Shown: in pieces, positions 54,230 through 62,254 of the stretch
Position numbering within the stretch: position 1 is the first letter of the stretch
Layout: each line of letters begins with the position of its first letter
Origin: Flavobacterium anhuiense
Lineage (GTDB): Bacteria > Bacteroidota > Bacteroidia > Flavobacteriales > Flavobacteriaceae
Assembly: GCF_900101855.1 (NCBI RefSeq)
Contig: NZ_FMVC01000007.1
Coordinates: 204,345-268,344, forward strand
Direction: 5' to 3'
DNA: 64,000 nt
Notes under the pieces: model-generated
Database searches by the model: none
Told to the model about the DNA's origin: nothing
The model's input: only the letters and a program-made list of their open reading frames with translations
Translations under genes and position numbers: made by a program

Positions 54230-54844
54230 TTAAGCTTTTGCTTTTCTTTTTACCGTACAGCCAATTTCTTTCGTTTGCGTAATTGCTGGTTTCTGTCCGC
54301 TTTTTAATGACGCGATTACATCTTCGGCATATTTTATTTTTTGAGGATTATTCCCTTCTGGATCATTATCGATTGCTCCAACATATTCAACAACATTTCC
54401 TTTTGCTGTTTTAGAAACGATAAAAATATGAGGTGTACGCTTTGCTCCATACTCATCCGTAATTTTCTGTCCTGGATCAAACAAATATGGGAAAGGATAT
54501 TTTTTGTCTTTTGCTAAATCTTGCATTTTAGCAAAAGTGTCTGCCGTAGAAGCTTCTGGATCGTTTGGATTAATTGCAATCACTGGATATCCTTGCGGTT
54601 TAAATTTTTTATCCAAATCGATAATTCTCTTTTCATATCCAATTGCGTATGGACAAGTGTTACAGGTAAAAACTACAATATATCCTTTTGCATCTTTAAA
54701 AGTTCCGAAAGAAACTTCTTTATTGTCCACATTTTTCAGTTTGAAATCTGGAGCTGCATCGCCCGCTTTAAGTGTTACCGCATTTTGTGCGTGAGATAGA
54801 AATGCAGAAAATGCTAATGCCAATAATAAGATTATTTTTTTCAT
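54230..54844 (-). CDS. Secreted thioredoxin-fold (AhpC/TSA-like) protein
   Basis: 204 residues with a signal peptide (1-19, ending SHAQ). The peroxiredoxin/thioredoxin fold begins KAGDAAPDFKLKNVDNKEVSFG, and a CNTCP motif near 56-60 provides the redox cysteines. FDPGQKITDEYGAKRTPHIFIV contains the cis-Pro loop. This periplasmic group acts as thiol reductase or peroxidase-like proteins of unknown partner. It lies six bases after the TlpA-type gene in the same direction, so they are an operon. The C-terminal tail is basic with a lone Cys. Confidence 0.83.
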   Translation of the reverse strand: MKKIILLLALAFSAFLSHAQNAVTLKAGDAAPDFKLKNVDNKEVSFGTFKDAKGYIVVFTCNTCPYAIGYEKRIIDLDKKFKPQGYPVIAINPNDPEASTADTFAKMQDLAKDKKYPFPYLFDPGQKITDEYGAKRTPHIFIVSKTAKGNVVEYVGAIDNDPEGNNPQKIKYAEDVIASLKSGQKPAITQTKEIGCTVKRKAKA

Positions 54845-54850
54845 AATGGT

Positions 54851-55327
54851 TTACAGTTTTTTATATTCAGTTAATAATTGTTCATAGGTAAATTCGCTTT
54901 CGACAAATTTTCGTTTGTCATTTTTAATAAAAAGTGTTGCAGGAATACTTCCAGACCAACTCGGATCAATTCTATCAATAAATTCTTGTGGGCTGCTTTC
55001 ATTTAATAAAAAGACTTCATTCTTTAGATTCTTTCTTTTCACAAATGGAACTACGTTGGATTCTAATTTCGATTTAAAATCTAGACTTACTAACAAAACA
55101 GCCAGTTTTTCTGCTTTATGATCTGCTGCTAATTTCTCAAAATGCGGTAATTCTTTTATGCACGGCGCGCACCAAGTTGCCCAAAAGTTAACAACATAAG
55201 TGCTATCTTTTCCGTTTTTAATTCTTTCATTAAGCTGATTAATATTAATTAGCTTCACATTCTGACTATAAGCAGAAACCGAAATAATACCGAATAAAAA
55301 CATATAGAAAAGAGACTTAATTTTCAT
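54851..55327 (-). CDS. TlpA-like secreted thioredoxin
   Basis: 158 residues with a signal peptide (about 1-21). NFWATWCAPCIKELPHFEKL contains the CxxC active site (WCAPC) and the usual TlpA surroundings. GSIPATLFI holds the cis-Pro. TlpA-like proteins reduce disulfides in the periplasm, often for cytochrome maturation or repair. It is first of a two-gene operon with the AhpC/TSA-like gene and divergent from a DsbA-like gene; the three form a small redox group. Confidence 0.87.
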   Translation of the reverse strand: MKIKSLFYMFLFGIISVSAYSQNVKLININQLNERIKNGKDSTYVVNFWATWCAPCIKELPHFEKLAADHKAEKLAVLLVSLDFKSKLESNVVPFVKRKNLKNEVFLLNESSPQEFIDRIDPSWSGSIPATLFIKNDKRKFVESEFTYEQLLTEYKKL

Positions 55328-55586
55328 AAGAAGAATGCTTTAGAATTAATTTGTGTCTTACAAATATAAACTAATGAAATCTTACTTTTTGTTAATGAAA
55401 GTTTAATGATTTTTTTAGGTACCAAGTTGCAAAGAGGCAAAGTTTATTATACCGATCCAAACCTATTTATTCAGAAATGAAATCCCCTAGATTCTAGTCA
55501 TGTTTTCTTGACTAATTGACTGGCTATGATATTCTGCTCAACTTTGCAGCATGTTCATAAATCCGAGAGTACCTTTAAAAATTACT

Positions 55587-56573
55587 ATGAAAATACTGTC
55601 GATACTATTAATCCTGATTTTCAGTGTAAACTGTCAGTCACAAACAAATTCTAAAATGAGTGAAGACAAAACAAATCCGCTATTATGCGATCCTGTAAGC
55701 GGAATGTGCGAAATGCCTGCTGGCGAAAAAACGAATGCAAAAGCGGTTATTCCAGCAGAAAACAAACCAGTCAAGATCATTTACTATACCGATCCTATTT
55801 GCTCTTCTTGTTGGGGAATTGAACCTCAGCTTAGAAAATTAAAACTAGAATATGGCGACTATTTTGAAATTGACTATCGAATGGGCGGCTTATTGCCTGA
55901 TTGGAGCTATAATAGTGGCGGAATAAGCAAACCTTCTGATGTTGCGCATCATTGGGACGAAGCCAGTTTGTATTACGAAATGCCAATTGATGGAAATGTT
56001 TGGCTTGAAGATCCGTTAGATTCTTCTTATCCGTCATGCATTGCTATGAAAGCAGCGCAAATGCAGAGTAAAGAAAAAGCTGTAAAATTTATGCGTATTC
56101 TTCGCGAAGAATTATATCTAAACAAAAAGAATATCGCAAAATGGGAAAACCTAGCAGAAGCTGCAAAAACTGCCGGATTGAATGTGGAAAAATTAAAAAC
56201 GGATTATGATGGAGATGCTAAAAAGTTTTTTCAAGAAGATTTAAATCTAGGAAAAACTCTTGGTGTACGAGGTTTTCCAACTTTATTTTTGGCCGATGCC
56301 GATAATAACCAGCTGACTGTTTATGGCTCTAAACCTTATGCCTCTTATGAAAATGCTTTATTAGCCTTATTTCCTGAAGCAAAGAAGAAAAAATTCATGA
56401 ATAGTAATTCATTGTCCATTTTTGAAGTTTATCCAACACTTGCTCCAAAGGAATATGCTGCTATTCACGATATTTCTGTTAGTGAGGCAAAAATAATTCT
56501 AGAGGAATTATTCAGCCAAGGAAAATTGGATAAAAAGACGATTAAAAATGGTTCGCTTTATATTAAAAAATAA
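55587..56573 (+). CDS. DsbA-family lipoprotein-like thiol protein (FrnE/YjbH-like)
   Basis: About 328 residues from the ATG at 55587, which starts a signal with a possible lipobox (LLILIFSVNC); an ATG 36 bases upstream adds an odd leader. A linker with CDPVSGMCEMP (about 34-43) carries an extra Cys pair. The DsbA-like domain has DPICSSCWGIEPQLR with CxxC at 72-75, and ends near GVRGFPTLFLAD (cis-Pro). About 55 C-terminal residues (AAIHDISVSEAKIILEELFSQGKL) resemble a small winged-helix. Function is probably oxidation or shuffling of disulfides outside the cytoplasm. If the signal were absent it would resemble the YjbH/SpxH adaptor, but the signal argues against that. Confidence 0.78.
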   Translation: MKILSILLILIFSVNCQSQTNSKMSEDKTNPLLCDPVSGMCEMPAGEKTNAKAVIPAENKPVKIIYYTDPICSSCWGIEPQLRKLKLEYGDYFEIDYRMGGLLPDWSYNSGGISKPSDVAHHWDEASLYYEMPIDGNVWLEDPLDSSYPSCIAMKAAQMQSKEKAVKFMRILREELYLNKKNIAKWENLAEAAKTAGLNVEKLKTDYDGDAKKFFQEDLNLGKTLGVRGFPTLFLADADNNQLTVYGSKPYASYENALLALFPEAKKKKFMNSNSLSIFEVYPTLAPKEYAAIHDISVSEAKIILEELFSQGKLDKKTIKNGSLYIKK

Positions 56574-56688
56574 GTAAAAATGAGAATATCTTATCGAAAC
56601 ATCTGATTGCCAAAACATATCACCTTAAAGTAATCTTTAGAATTACAAAAGAGGTTCTTTAAAAATATACTCTTTATCATATTCAATC

Positions 56689-57105
56689 TCAAAAGCTCTC
56701 AGCTGTTTCTGGTATTCTTCTAAAAAAAGTTTCTTTCTTGTGATGTTCTTCTTGGTTTTGAATATATCGAATGACATTTGGCACATGGCTTCTTGAATAT
56801 GAAAATGCTCCGTAACCTTCTTGCCATGAGAAACCAGCTGACAATTTTTGCTCTTTAATCCATTTGCTGGTTTCTGTTTTTACATTCTGCACTAAATTAG
56901 AAATAGATTGTGTTGGACGCATCCCTATAAAAACATGTATATGATCTGGCATACTATTAATACATAACATTTTATGATTGTTTGCTTGAATTATACCCGT
57001 AATATATTGATGTAATTTGTCTTTCCATTCCTTTGCAATTAATGCTTTTCTGTATTTCACCGCAAATACAAATTGTATGTGCAATTGCGTATATGTATTT
57101 GCCAT
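56689..57105 (-). CDS. REP-associated tyrosine transposase (Y1/IS200-like, RAYT)
   Basis: 139 residues from the ATG at 57105; a TTG two codons upstream was not chosen. The Y1 transposase fold is shown by HIQFVFAVKYRKALI, the HUH metal motif in MPDHIHVFIGM (about 57-67), and the catalytic Tyr in VIRYIQNQEEHHKKETF (about 114-130). Single-copy enzymes of this kind process REP hairpins instead of moving as full insertion sequences. Three copies of one repeat unit flank its 5' side and the adjacent spacer, which supports this reading. It appears intact. Confidence 0.86.
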   Translation of the reverse strand: MANTYTQLHIQFVFAVKYRKALIAKEWKDKLHQYITGIIQANNHKMLCINSMPDHIHVFIGMRPTQSISNLVQNVKTETSKWIKEQKLSAGFSWQEGYGAFSYSRSHVPNVIRYIQNQEEHHKKETFFRRIPETAESF

Positions 57106-57108
57106 TAC

Positions 57109-57185
57109 CAACCAAACGTCCCTACGGAACGAAAAAACATGATTAATTAAAGTTCTACCGATGAGATGTTCCTAGCGGAACATTT
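57109..57185. repeat. REP unit, inverted copy next to the RAYT start
   Basis: Starts four bases upstream of the RAYT start codon with CCAAACGTCCCTACGGAACG and ends ATGTTCCTAGCGGAACATTT. It is the reverse complement of the units at 57311-57390 and 57452-57532. Small palindromes (GTTCCTAGCGGAAC) lie inside. Confidence 0.72.
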
Positions 57186-57310
57186 CTTTTCTCAACAAAT
57201 GCAAATTTTAAAAATAATCACTTTTAATATGCCTTCTAAAAGTTTTTAGAATATTATTTTAAGACAAAAAAGTTCCACAGGAACATTTCTTTCTAGAATA
57301 GAAAAAAATA

Positions 57311-57571
57311 AAAAATGTTCCGCTAGGAACATCTCATCGATAGACAAAAAAAATGTTTGTCGAGTTTCGTCCCGTAGGGACGTTTGATTGGTTTATTAAT
57401 TTCCTTCAAAATCAAATCCGCTACAACATCCAGAAAATATCAATCCAATAAAAAAATGTTCCGCTAGGAACATCTCATCGGTAGACAAAAAAAAGTTTTG
57501 TCGAGTTTCGTCCCGTAGGGGACGTTTGATTGGTTTATTAAATTTCCATCAAAATCAAATCGGCTACAACA
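57311..57571. repeat. Tandem duplication of REP unit plus cinA 3' end
   Basis: Two 120-base copies (57311-57430 and 57452-57571) are separated by 21 bases. Each has ATGTTCCGCTAGGAACATCT, then CGTCCCGTAGGG, then GATTGGTTTATTAA. The second copy continues into the last codons of the CinA-type gene, and the first carries a duplicate of those codons. The 57,106-57,537 spacer otherwise holds only AT-rich sequence. Confidence 0.72.
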
Positions 57572-58011
57572 TCTATTGCTTGATTGATAATACTTTCTGG
57601 AGATCCTTTAAACTCATAACGTTTGGCAATTTGTTTTTCTCCAAAAATAATATGAATAAAAATAGTCCCCACAGGCTTTGACTCGCTTTCACTTCCTCCT
57701 GGTGTTGTCAGTCCTGTTAACCCGACACAGATATCCGAACCCACATAGCGGTAAAAATTTTGAGCCATTAACTTGGTTACCTCTGCAGATTCTGCACTAT
57801 ACTGTTCAATGGTTCCCCACGGGATATGAAGCAAATCTTCTTTCATTGAAGAATGATAACATACTATTCCTCCTATGAGAATTTTTCCCGAATTAAGAAC
57901 TGTCGAAAATTCGTAACACATTTTTCCAGCCGAAGCGCTTTCCGCAAATGATATTGTGAGGTTCTTTTCTATTAAAGTCTGACAGCATGCGGTTACCTTA
58001 TCTGACGCCAT
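57538..58011 (-). CDS. CinA C-terminal-type nicotinamide-nucleotide amidohydrolase (PncC-like)
   Basis: 157 residues, the length of stand-alone CinA C-terminal domains. Motifs are SFAESASAGKMCYEFS (20-35; E-S/T-x-T/S-x-G type active site), GGIVCYHSSMKEDLL, YSAESAEVTKLMAQ, VGLTGLTTPGGSESESKPVGTIFI and ESIINQAID. PncC deamidates nicotinamide mononucleotide in NAD salvage. The canonical ESxTGG is altered here to ESASAG, so activity is less certain. Its last codons are copied in the tandem repeat downstream. Cytoplasmic; it stands alone. Confidence 0.82.
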   Translation of the reverse strand: MASDKVTACCQTLIEKNLTISFAESASAGKMCYEFSTVLNSGKILIGGIVCYHSSMKEDLLHIPWGTIEQYSAESAEVTKLMAQNFYRYVGSDICVGLTGLTTPGGSESESKPVGTIFIHIIFGEKQIAKRYEFKGSPESIINQAIDVVADLILMEI

Positions 58012-58342
58012 ATTGATTTTAAATTTAATTACACGTTAATTTCAATCCAAATGTAGATTGTTACGACATAGTAAACTTACATAATTTCTTACAATATTTA
58101 CATTATAAGTAACTGTTAATTATGCAACTATGGCTTATTTTTTTATAAGAACTTCCTTCTCCTAACGCACTAAATTTGTAAAAACAGCTTTTAAAGTCAT
58201 TTATAATCCGAAAAAAATGTAAAAGCCTAAATGCCATGACTTTTAAAAGCAGGACAAGACAATTACAGTAAACTGTAAAGATTTGCAGGTTTCACTATGA
58301 AGATTCAATCTTTGAAAAATTAACAATCAAAAAAACACTATT
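58012..58342. other. Spacer between cinA-type and acidic-protein genes, no gene seen
   Basis: 331 AT-rich bases between divergent genes. No supported coding frame or strong hairpin was seen. It should contain the promoters for both flanking genes. Confidence 0.45.
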
Positions 58343-58831
58343 ATGGAAAAGCAACACAACCATGATTATGGTCAATTTGATCCTGATTATATCGAACAAA
58401 ATACTCTTCTTGACGGCACTTACTCTAATGAAGACGAGTTTAAACAAGTTTTAAAAAAACATGACAATCGAGAATTTGGCGAAAGCGATCCTGATTATTA
58501 TGAACAAAATACGCTGATTGACAATGACAATTATGCACGAGATGAAGATCCGTATCAGTATCAGGAAGAGTTTATTGAAGATCCATCGCATCCTAAGGGA
58601 GATTTTGAGCCGAATACAAATATCCGTTCAGAAAATATTCCGAATCAGGAAAGAATTGTTAATGAAGATGATGCCATTACAAACGATGGTACACAAGATG
58701 ATTTAAATGATGAATATGATCCTGATTTGGATTATGAAAATGATCTGGAAAAAGACGTCGATCTGGATAAGGATGAAGAATTGGATGATTTTGATGCAGA
58801 ACATTATCCTGAAAATCACCCAAGAGAATAA
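58343..58831 (+). CDS. Highly acidic hypothetical protein with internal repeat
   Basis: 162 residues, no signal peptide, extremely rich in Asp, Glu and Asn. An internal repeat is visible: YGQFDPDYIEQNTLLD (8-23) and FGESDPDYYEQNTLID (about 45-60). The C-terminal half is mostly D/E (YDPDLDYENDLEKDVDLDKD). It is likely intrinsically disordered. I do not recognise a characterised family. It is followed after 33 bases by a membrane protein gene and then a small protein gene in the same direction, suggesting an operon. Confidence 0.7.
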   Translation: MEKQHNHDYGQFDPDYIEQNTLLDGTYSNEDEFKQVLKKHDNREFGESDPDYYEQNTLIDNDNYARDEDPYQYQEEFIEDPSHPKGDFEPNTNIRSENIPNQERIVNEDDAITNDGTQDDLNDEYDPDLDYENDLEKDVDLDKDEELDDFDAEHYPENHPRE

Positions 58832-58864
58832 CAAAATTTCGTAAATTGTAAAGCATTAAGCGAT

Positions 58865-59263
58865 ATGACTTTAGCCACTCAAATTGTCTGGCTTTTTGTA
58901 CTAGCAATTCCAATTGCTTGCATCAGCTGGACTGTCACACACGAAGAGATTTTTAGAGAACCGCATGAATGGTGTGTCAGACATTCTAAAAATGACAAAT
59001 ACATACTGTCAAGGAAGTTTTTTTATCTCCTTACGTGTGAATATTGCTTTAGTCATTACGTTACAATTGCATTTCTGATTATCTGCGGTTATAAACTTTT
59101 GTTAAATGACTGGAGAGGATATATTTTGGCAGGGTTTTCTCTAGTTTTTATGGCAAATGTCTACATGAGTCTTTTTGCTCTTTTGCGCCAGGCCATAAAA
59201 AAGGAAAAGGTCGAAATTGAGAAAATTGAGAGTGAAACTGACACTGAAAACACTAAAAATTAA
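58865..59263 (+). CDS. Small inner-membrane hypothetical protein
   Basis: 132 residues. Three hydrophobic segments are seen at about 4-24, 56-79 and 84-110. The middle region has CEYCFSHYVT, with two Cys three residues apart at the membrane edge. The C-terminal tail is charged (KKEKVEIEKIESETD). No family recognised. It lies between the acidic protein and the 90-residue protein genes in one direction with spacers of 33 and 37 bases. Confidence 0.68.
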   Translation: MTLATQIVWLFVLAIPIACISWTVTHEEIFREPHEWCVRHSKNDKYILSRKFFYLLTCEYCFSHYVTIAFLIICGYKLLLNDWRGYILAGFSLVFMANVYMSLFALLRQAIKKEKVEIEKIESETDTENTKN

Positions 59264-59300
59264 AAATAACAAATTAGTATAATTAAAATTAATTGGCATT

Positions 59301-59573
59301 ATGGAGAATTTAAATTTTATAGACCCATTATTACACGGAATTAAACCTGAAAGCAAACCGTTAAATCTGTCAGTAAAACAAATGGTATGTGCTGGAGTTG
59401 GTGCTCTTTTAGCATCGGCAGTTTTGAAGAAAACGGGACATCCAAAAGCAAGTGCTGTTGTAGGAAGTCTTGCATTACCAATTTTGGCATCGGCATGTTA
59501 TAAAAAATATAGTCAAGTATCTAAAGACAAAATTGATGCTCAATCAAGCAGCGGTATCGAATACAATCACTAA
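59301..59573 (+). CDS. Small hypothetical protein, probably membrane-associated
   Basis: 90 residues. A hydrophobic, Gly/Ala-rich centre (MVCAGVGALLASAVLKKTGHPKASAVVGSLALPILAS; about 28-65) could form one or two membrane helices. The rest is polar. No family recognised. It is third in the small operon and followed by a strong terminator. Confidence 0.62.
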   Translation: MENLNFIDPLLHGIKPESKPLNLSVKQMVCAGVGALLASAVLKKTGHPKASAVVGSLALPILASACYKKYSQVSKDKIDAQSSSGIEYNH

Positions 59574-59592
59574 AAATTTTATAAACCATCAT

Positions 59593-59633
59593 AAAAAAAG
59601 AGCGCTTATATGTGAAATAAGCGCTCTTTTTTA
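59593..59633. terminator. Bidirectional terminator
   Basis: Stem AAGAGCGCTTAT / ATAAGCGCTCTT with flanking A and T tracts, between convergent genes. Confidence 0.85.
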
Positions 59634-59645
59634 TTGGTTACTGGA

Positions 59646-60014
59646 TTAATTTATATTTCCTTCTACCCAGTTTAATGCTTTATTAAAATCAACTTTTTTA
59701 TAACCACGAAACTCACCTGGAACAATATAGCTAAATCCGTTTGTGAAAGAAATGATTTCGTCTGTATCCGTGACGATTGCTGCTCTATTCCATTTCCCCA
59801 AATTTTTCAAACCGAGAAGAGCGTCTTGCAACCAAGCACCTGCTGTAAAATTTTCAATATCAGTATCTAAAACCAACAAAAAATTAATTTCATTAGTTTG
59901 TTTTACCAAATGTTCAACGGCTGGAGTTACTGTTGTCACAAAATCTTCTTTTGTCACTTCTGCCAATGCTCTAAAGGCAACAATATTATCTGTAGTATCA
60001 ATTTGATGTATCAT
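59646..60014 (-). CDS. SpoIIAA/STAS-like family protein (DUF3478 type)
   Basis: 122 residues, soluble. The start MIHQIDTTDNIVAFRALAEVTKEDFVTTVTPAVEHLVKQT and centre LLVLDTDIENFTAGAWLQDALLGLKNLGKWNRAAIVTD fit the SpoIIAA-like family, which has an anti-sigma-antagonist-type fold but generally unknown function. SFTNGFSYIVPGEFRGYKKVDFNKALNWVEG ends it. It stands alone. Length and order of motifs match the family well. Confidence 0.8.
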   Translation of the reverse strand: MIHQIDTTDNIVAFRALAEVTKEDFVTTVTPAVEHLVKQTNEINFLLVLDTDIENFTAGAWLQDALLGLKNLGKWNRAAIVTDTDEIISFTNGFSYIVPGEFRGYKKVDFNKALNWVEGNIN

Positions 60015-60479
60015 GATTTTTATACTTTTTGAGTTATTAATGATGTTTTCATTTGAGACATTTGAAAATGTAAAATTTCAACTCAAATTTACTTATTATC
60101 AATCAGATACGGATTATATTTAACTATTCGTTTATTATATTTTTTTAAGGCCTAAAGGGACAAAGTTCCAAAGAGACAAAGATTTCTTTGATTGCGGAAA
60201 ATTCTTTGCGTTAGATGCACTGCAGTGCATCTCTACAGTGCAGAAAAAAACTTAGAATCTTAGCATCTCAGAACCTTAGCATCTAAAAAAAAGCCTGCTT
60301 TTTTTGAAAACAGGCTTTTTGGAAAAAAAATAAAAAATAAACTAACACACAAACTTTAAAGATTTTAAGTGACAAAGTTTTTTAATTGCTAAAAAATTCA
60401 TTGTAAATATTAATATTAGATTTAGTGCTTTACTTTGCACCTTTGTCACTTTGTCACTTTGTTACTCTAAAAAACAAAC
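60015..60479. other. Spacer with terminator and palindromes, no gene seen
   Basis: 465 bases between the STAS-like start and the SusD stop. It contains GGGACAAAG / GTGACAAAG words repeated at both ends, a 20-base perfect palindrome (AGATGCACTGCAGTGCATCT, 60213-60232) and the terminator at 60286-60321. No coding frame is supported. Confidence 0.55.
60286..60321 (-). terminator. Terminator after the SusC/SusD operon
   Basis: Stem AAAAAGCCTG / CAGGCTTTTT with a 13-base loop and A/T tracts, about 160 bases past the SusD stop. Confidence 0.72.
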
Positions 60480-62249
60480 TTAATTGTATCCTTGATTTTG
60501 TTTGAATTCCTTAGTCACATCAATTGTTGATTGTGGAATTGGGAATACTCTTCGGTAAGGTTGTGAAGCAGCTTTTGCGGTTCCAGGAAGATCAAATTTT
60601 CCGAAACGGATCATTTGCGGTCTTCTGTATAATTCCCAATACAATTCAAAACCAATTTCATTGTATAAAATGGTTTGGTCAATTGCTGTTAAAGCTTTTC
60701 CTGGTGTACTTCCATATAAAGATTCTCTTTTTCTGCTGGTACGCAATTTATTCAAATCATCCATTGCAGCACCAGTATTTCCTTTTCTAAAATAAGCTTC
60801 GGCTCTCATGGTATAAATTCCTCCTAAACGGAATAATGGAATATCAACATTACTGTTTCCGTTTCCTCCTTCAGGATCAAATTCATATTTAAAAATACGT
60901 GCTCCTTGATTGATTTCATTTTGAGCAAAAACTGCTTGAGCTGGATTTTTGAAAGTTAAAGAAGGCGTAAAATCCATTCTCGTCGTTGTACTTTTTTCCA
61001 TGTATAATGGAGAAACTTTTATACGTCCGTTAACCATTTCCAATGAACCAGATGACAATAAGATTGGTCCATATTGTGGTCCATACTGAATTCCCCTATT
61101 AAAGTGAAACCAAGGCAAATTGGCACTTTTCGGTACAATATCAGTTGCTGGAACACTAATATCTGTTCCATCATTCATAAACCATGTTCCATCAGTATAT
61201 TGGTATTTTTGCTGAAATCTCGGATCGTCATGATTGCCGTCCCATGTTGCAAAAAACTCAGGTGTTGTACAAGCCGCGTTGGTTCCTCTATTTGCAGCAG
61301 AAGTTCTCTGGTTACGCTCCATACACACATAAGCAAAACTGTTTGAACCATTTCTGATGTAATCGATCTTTTGAGAAATAGCAAAAATCAATTCTTTTCC
61401 TTTGTCATTGTCTCTTGCAAAGTTTTTGAAATAATCACTTTCTAAAGAATATTTTCCAGAATCAATCAATAATGAAGTATAATAAATTACACGATCCATA
61501 TCTGTTCCTGTACCCGTTGCTGCCGCTTCAGTAAAATTAAAGCTTGAAGATGCATTATAACGATCTTTAAAAACAGCACGATTCAAATACATCTGCGCTA
61601 AAAATCCATACGCCGCTTCTTTTGTAAATCTTCCATGATGCGTCTGCTGTGTTCCCATTTCTGCCAAATCTGGCATTAAAGCTTCTACATCTTTTATCAA
61701 TTGATCAATTTGCGTATCGGCTTTTAAAATCTGTAAAGGCGCATTCGGATTCATCGGGTCTCTATAAGGCGCTTGACCGTACAAATCTAAAGTCGTGTAT
61801 AAATAATAAGCTAAAAGTCCTTTCGCTTCCGCTAAAAACAATTTCTTCTCTGGAATTGAACTTTCTTCAACTGATTGAATAGCCGTTAGGGAACGCGTAA
61901 TTCCGTTTGTCAATTTATTCCAGTTATCCACTACAATCGCATTATCCGATTTCCAAGTAAACTCATGCATGTCTCTCCATTTTCCGCCATCTCCCCAGTC
62001 ACTTCCGCGAGTTGGCAAAATGGCTTCATCTGTCGTATATTCTTGTAAAGAGAAAACACCGCCATGATCTACAAAAGTTCCATCTCCCAAACGGTCATAA
62101 GCTGCTGCCAAAGCTCCAGCTGGGTTTGAAGCGTCTTCTCCCAAAACCTCATCCAGAACAACTTCGTCAAGATTGGTACAGCTTGCAAAAAGCCATATAA
62201 AAGAGAATATCGCTAATGTTTTAATATTAAAAATTGTATTTGTCTTCAT
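60480..62249 (-). CDS. SusD/RagB-family glycan-binding lipoprotein
   Basis: 589 residues with a lipoprotein signal (AIFSFIWLFASC, Cys24). The TPR-rich SusD fold is shown by NKLTNGITRSLTAIQS, FLAEAKGLLAYYLYTTLDLYGQAPYRDP (about 138-165), HHGRFTKEAAYGFLAQMYLNRAVFKD and the C-terminal MRAEAYFRKGNTGAAMDDLNKLRTSR and ELYWELYRRPQMIRFGKF. It caps a SusC barrel at the outer membrane and binds oligosaccharides for import. It lies five bases after the SusC stop. The ligand is not known, and no enzyme gene follows before the terminator. Confidence 0.92.
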   Translation of the reverse strand: MKTNTIFNIKTLAIFSFIWLFASCTNLDEVVLDEVLGEDASNPAGALAAAYDRLGDGTFVDHGGVFSLQEYTTDEAILPTRGSDWGDGGKWRDMHEFTWKSDNAIVVDNWNKLTNGITRSLTAIQSVEESSIPEKKLFLAEAKGLLAYYLYTTLDLYGQAPYRDPMNPNAPLQILKADTQIDQLIKDVEALMPDLAEMGTQQTHHGRFTKEAAYGFLAQMYLNRAVFKDRYNASSSFNFTEAAATGTGTDMDRVIYYTSLLIDSGKYSLESDYFKNFARDNDKGKELIFAISQKIDYIRNGSNSFAYVCMERNQRTSAANRGTNAACTTPEFFATWDGNHDDPRFQQKYQYTDGTWFMNDGTDISVPATDIVPKSANLPWFHFNRGIQYGPQYGPILLSSGSLEMVNGRIKVSPLYMEKSTTTRMDFTPSLTFKNPAQAVFAQNEINQGARIFKYEFDPEGGNGNSNVDIPLFRLGGIYTMRAEAYFRKGNTGAAMDDLNKLRTSRKRESLYGSTPGKALTAIDQTILYNEIGFELYWELYRRPQMIRFGKFDLPGTAKAASQPYRRVFPIPQSTIDVTKEFKQNQGYN

Positions 62250-62254
62250 AATAA

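Noticed and set aside
57311..57571. Direct repeats as a CRISPR array
   Set aside because: Only two long copies, no regular short spacers and no cas genes; a tandem duplication with REP units explains them.
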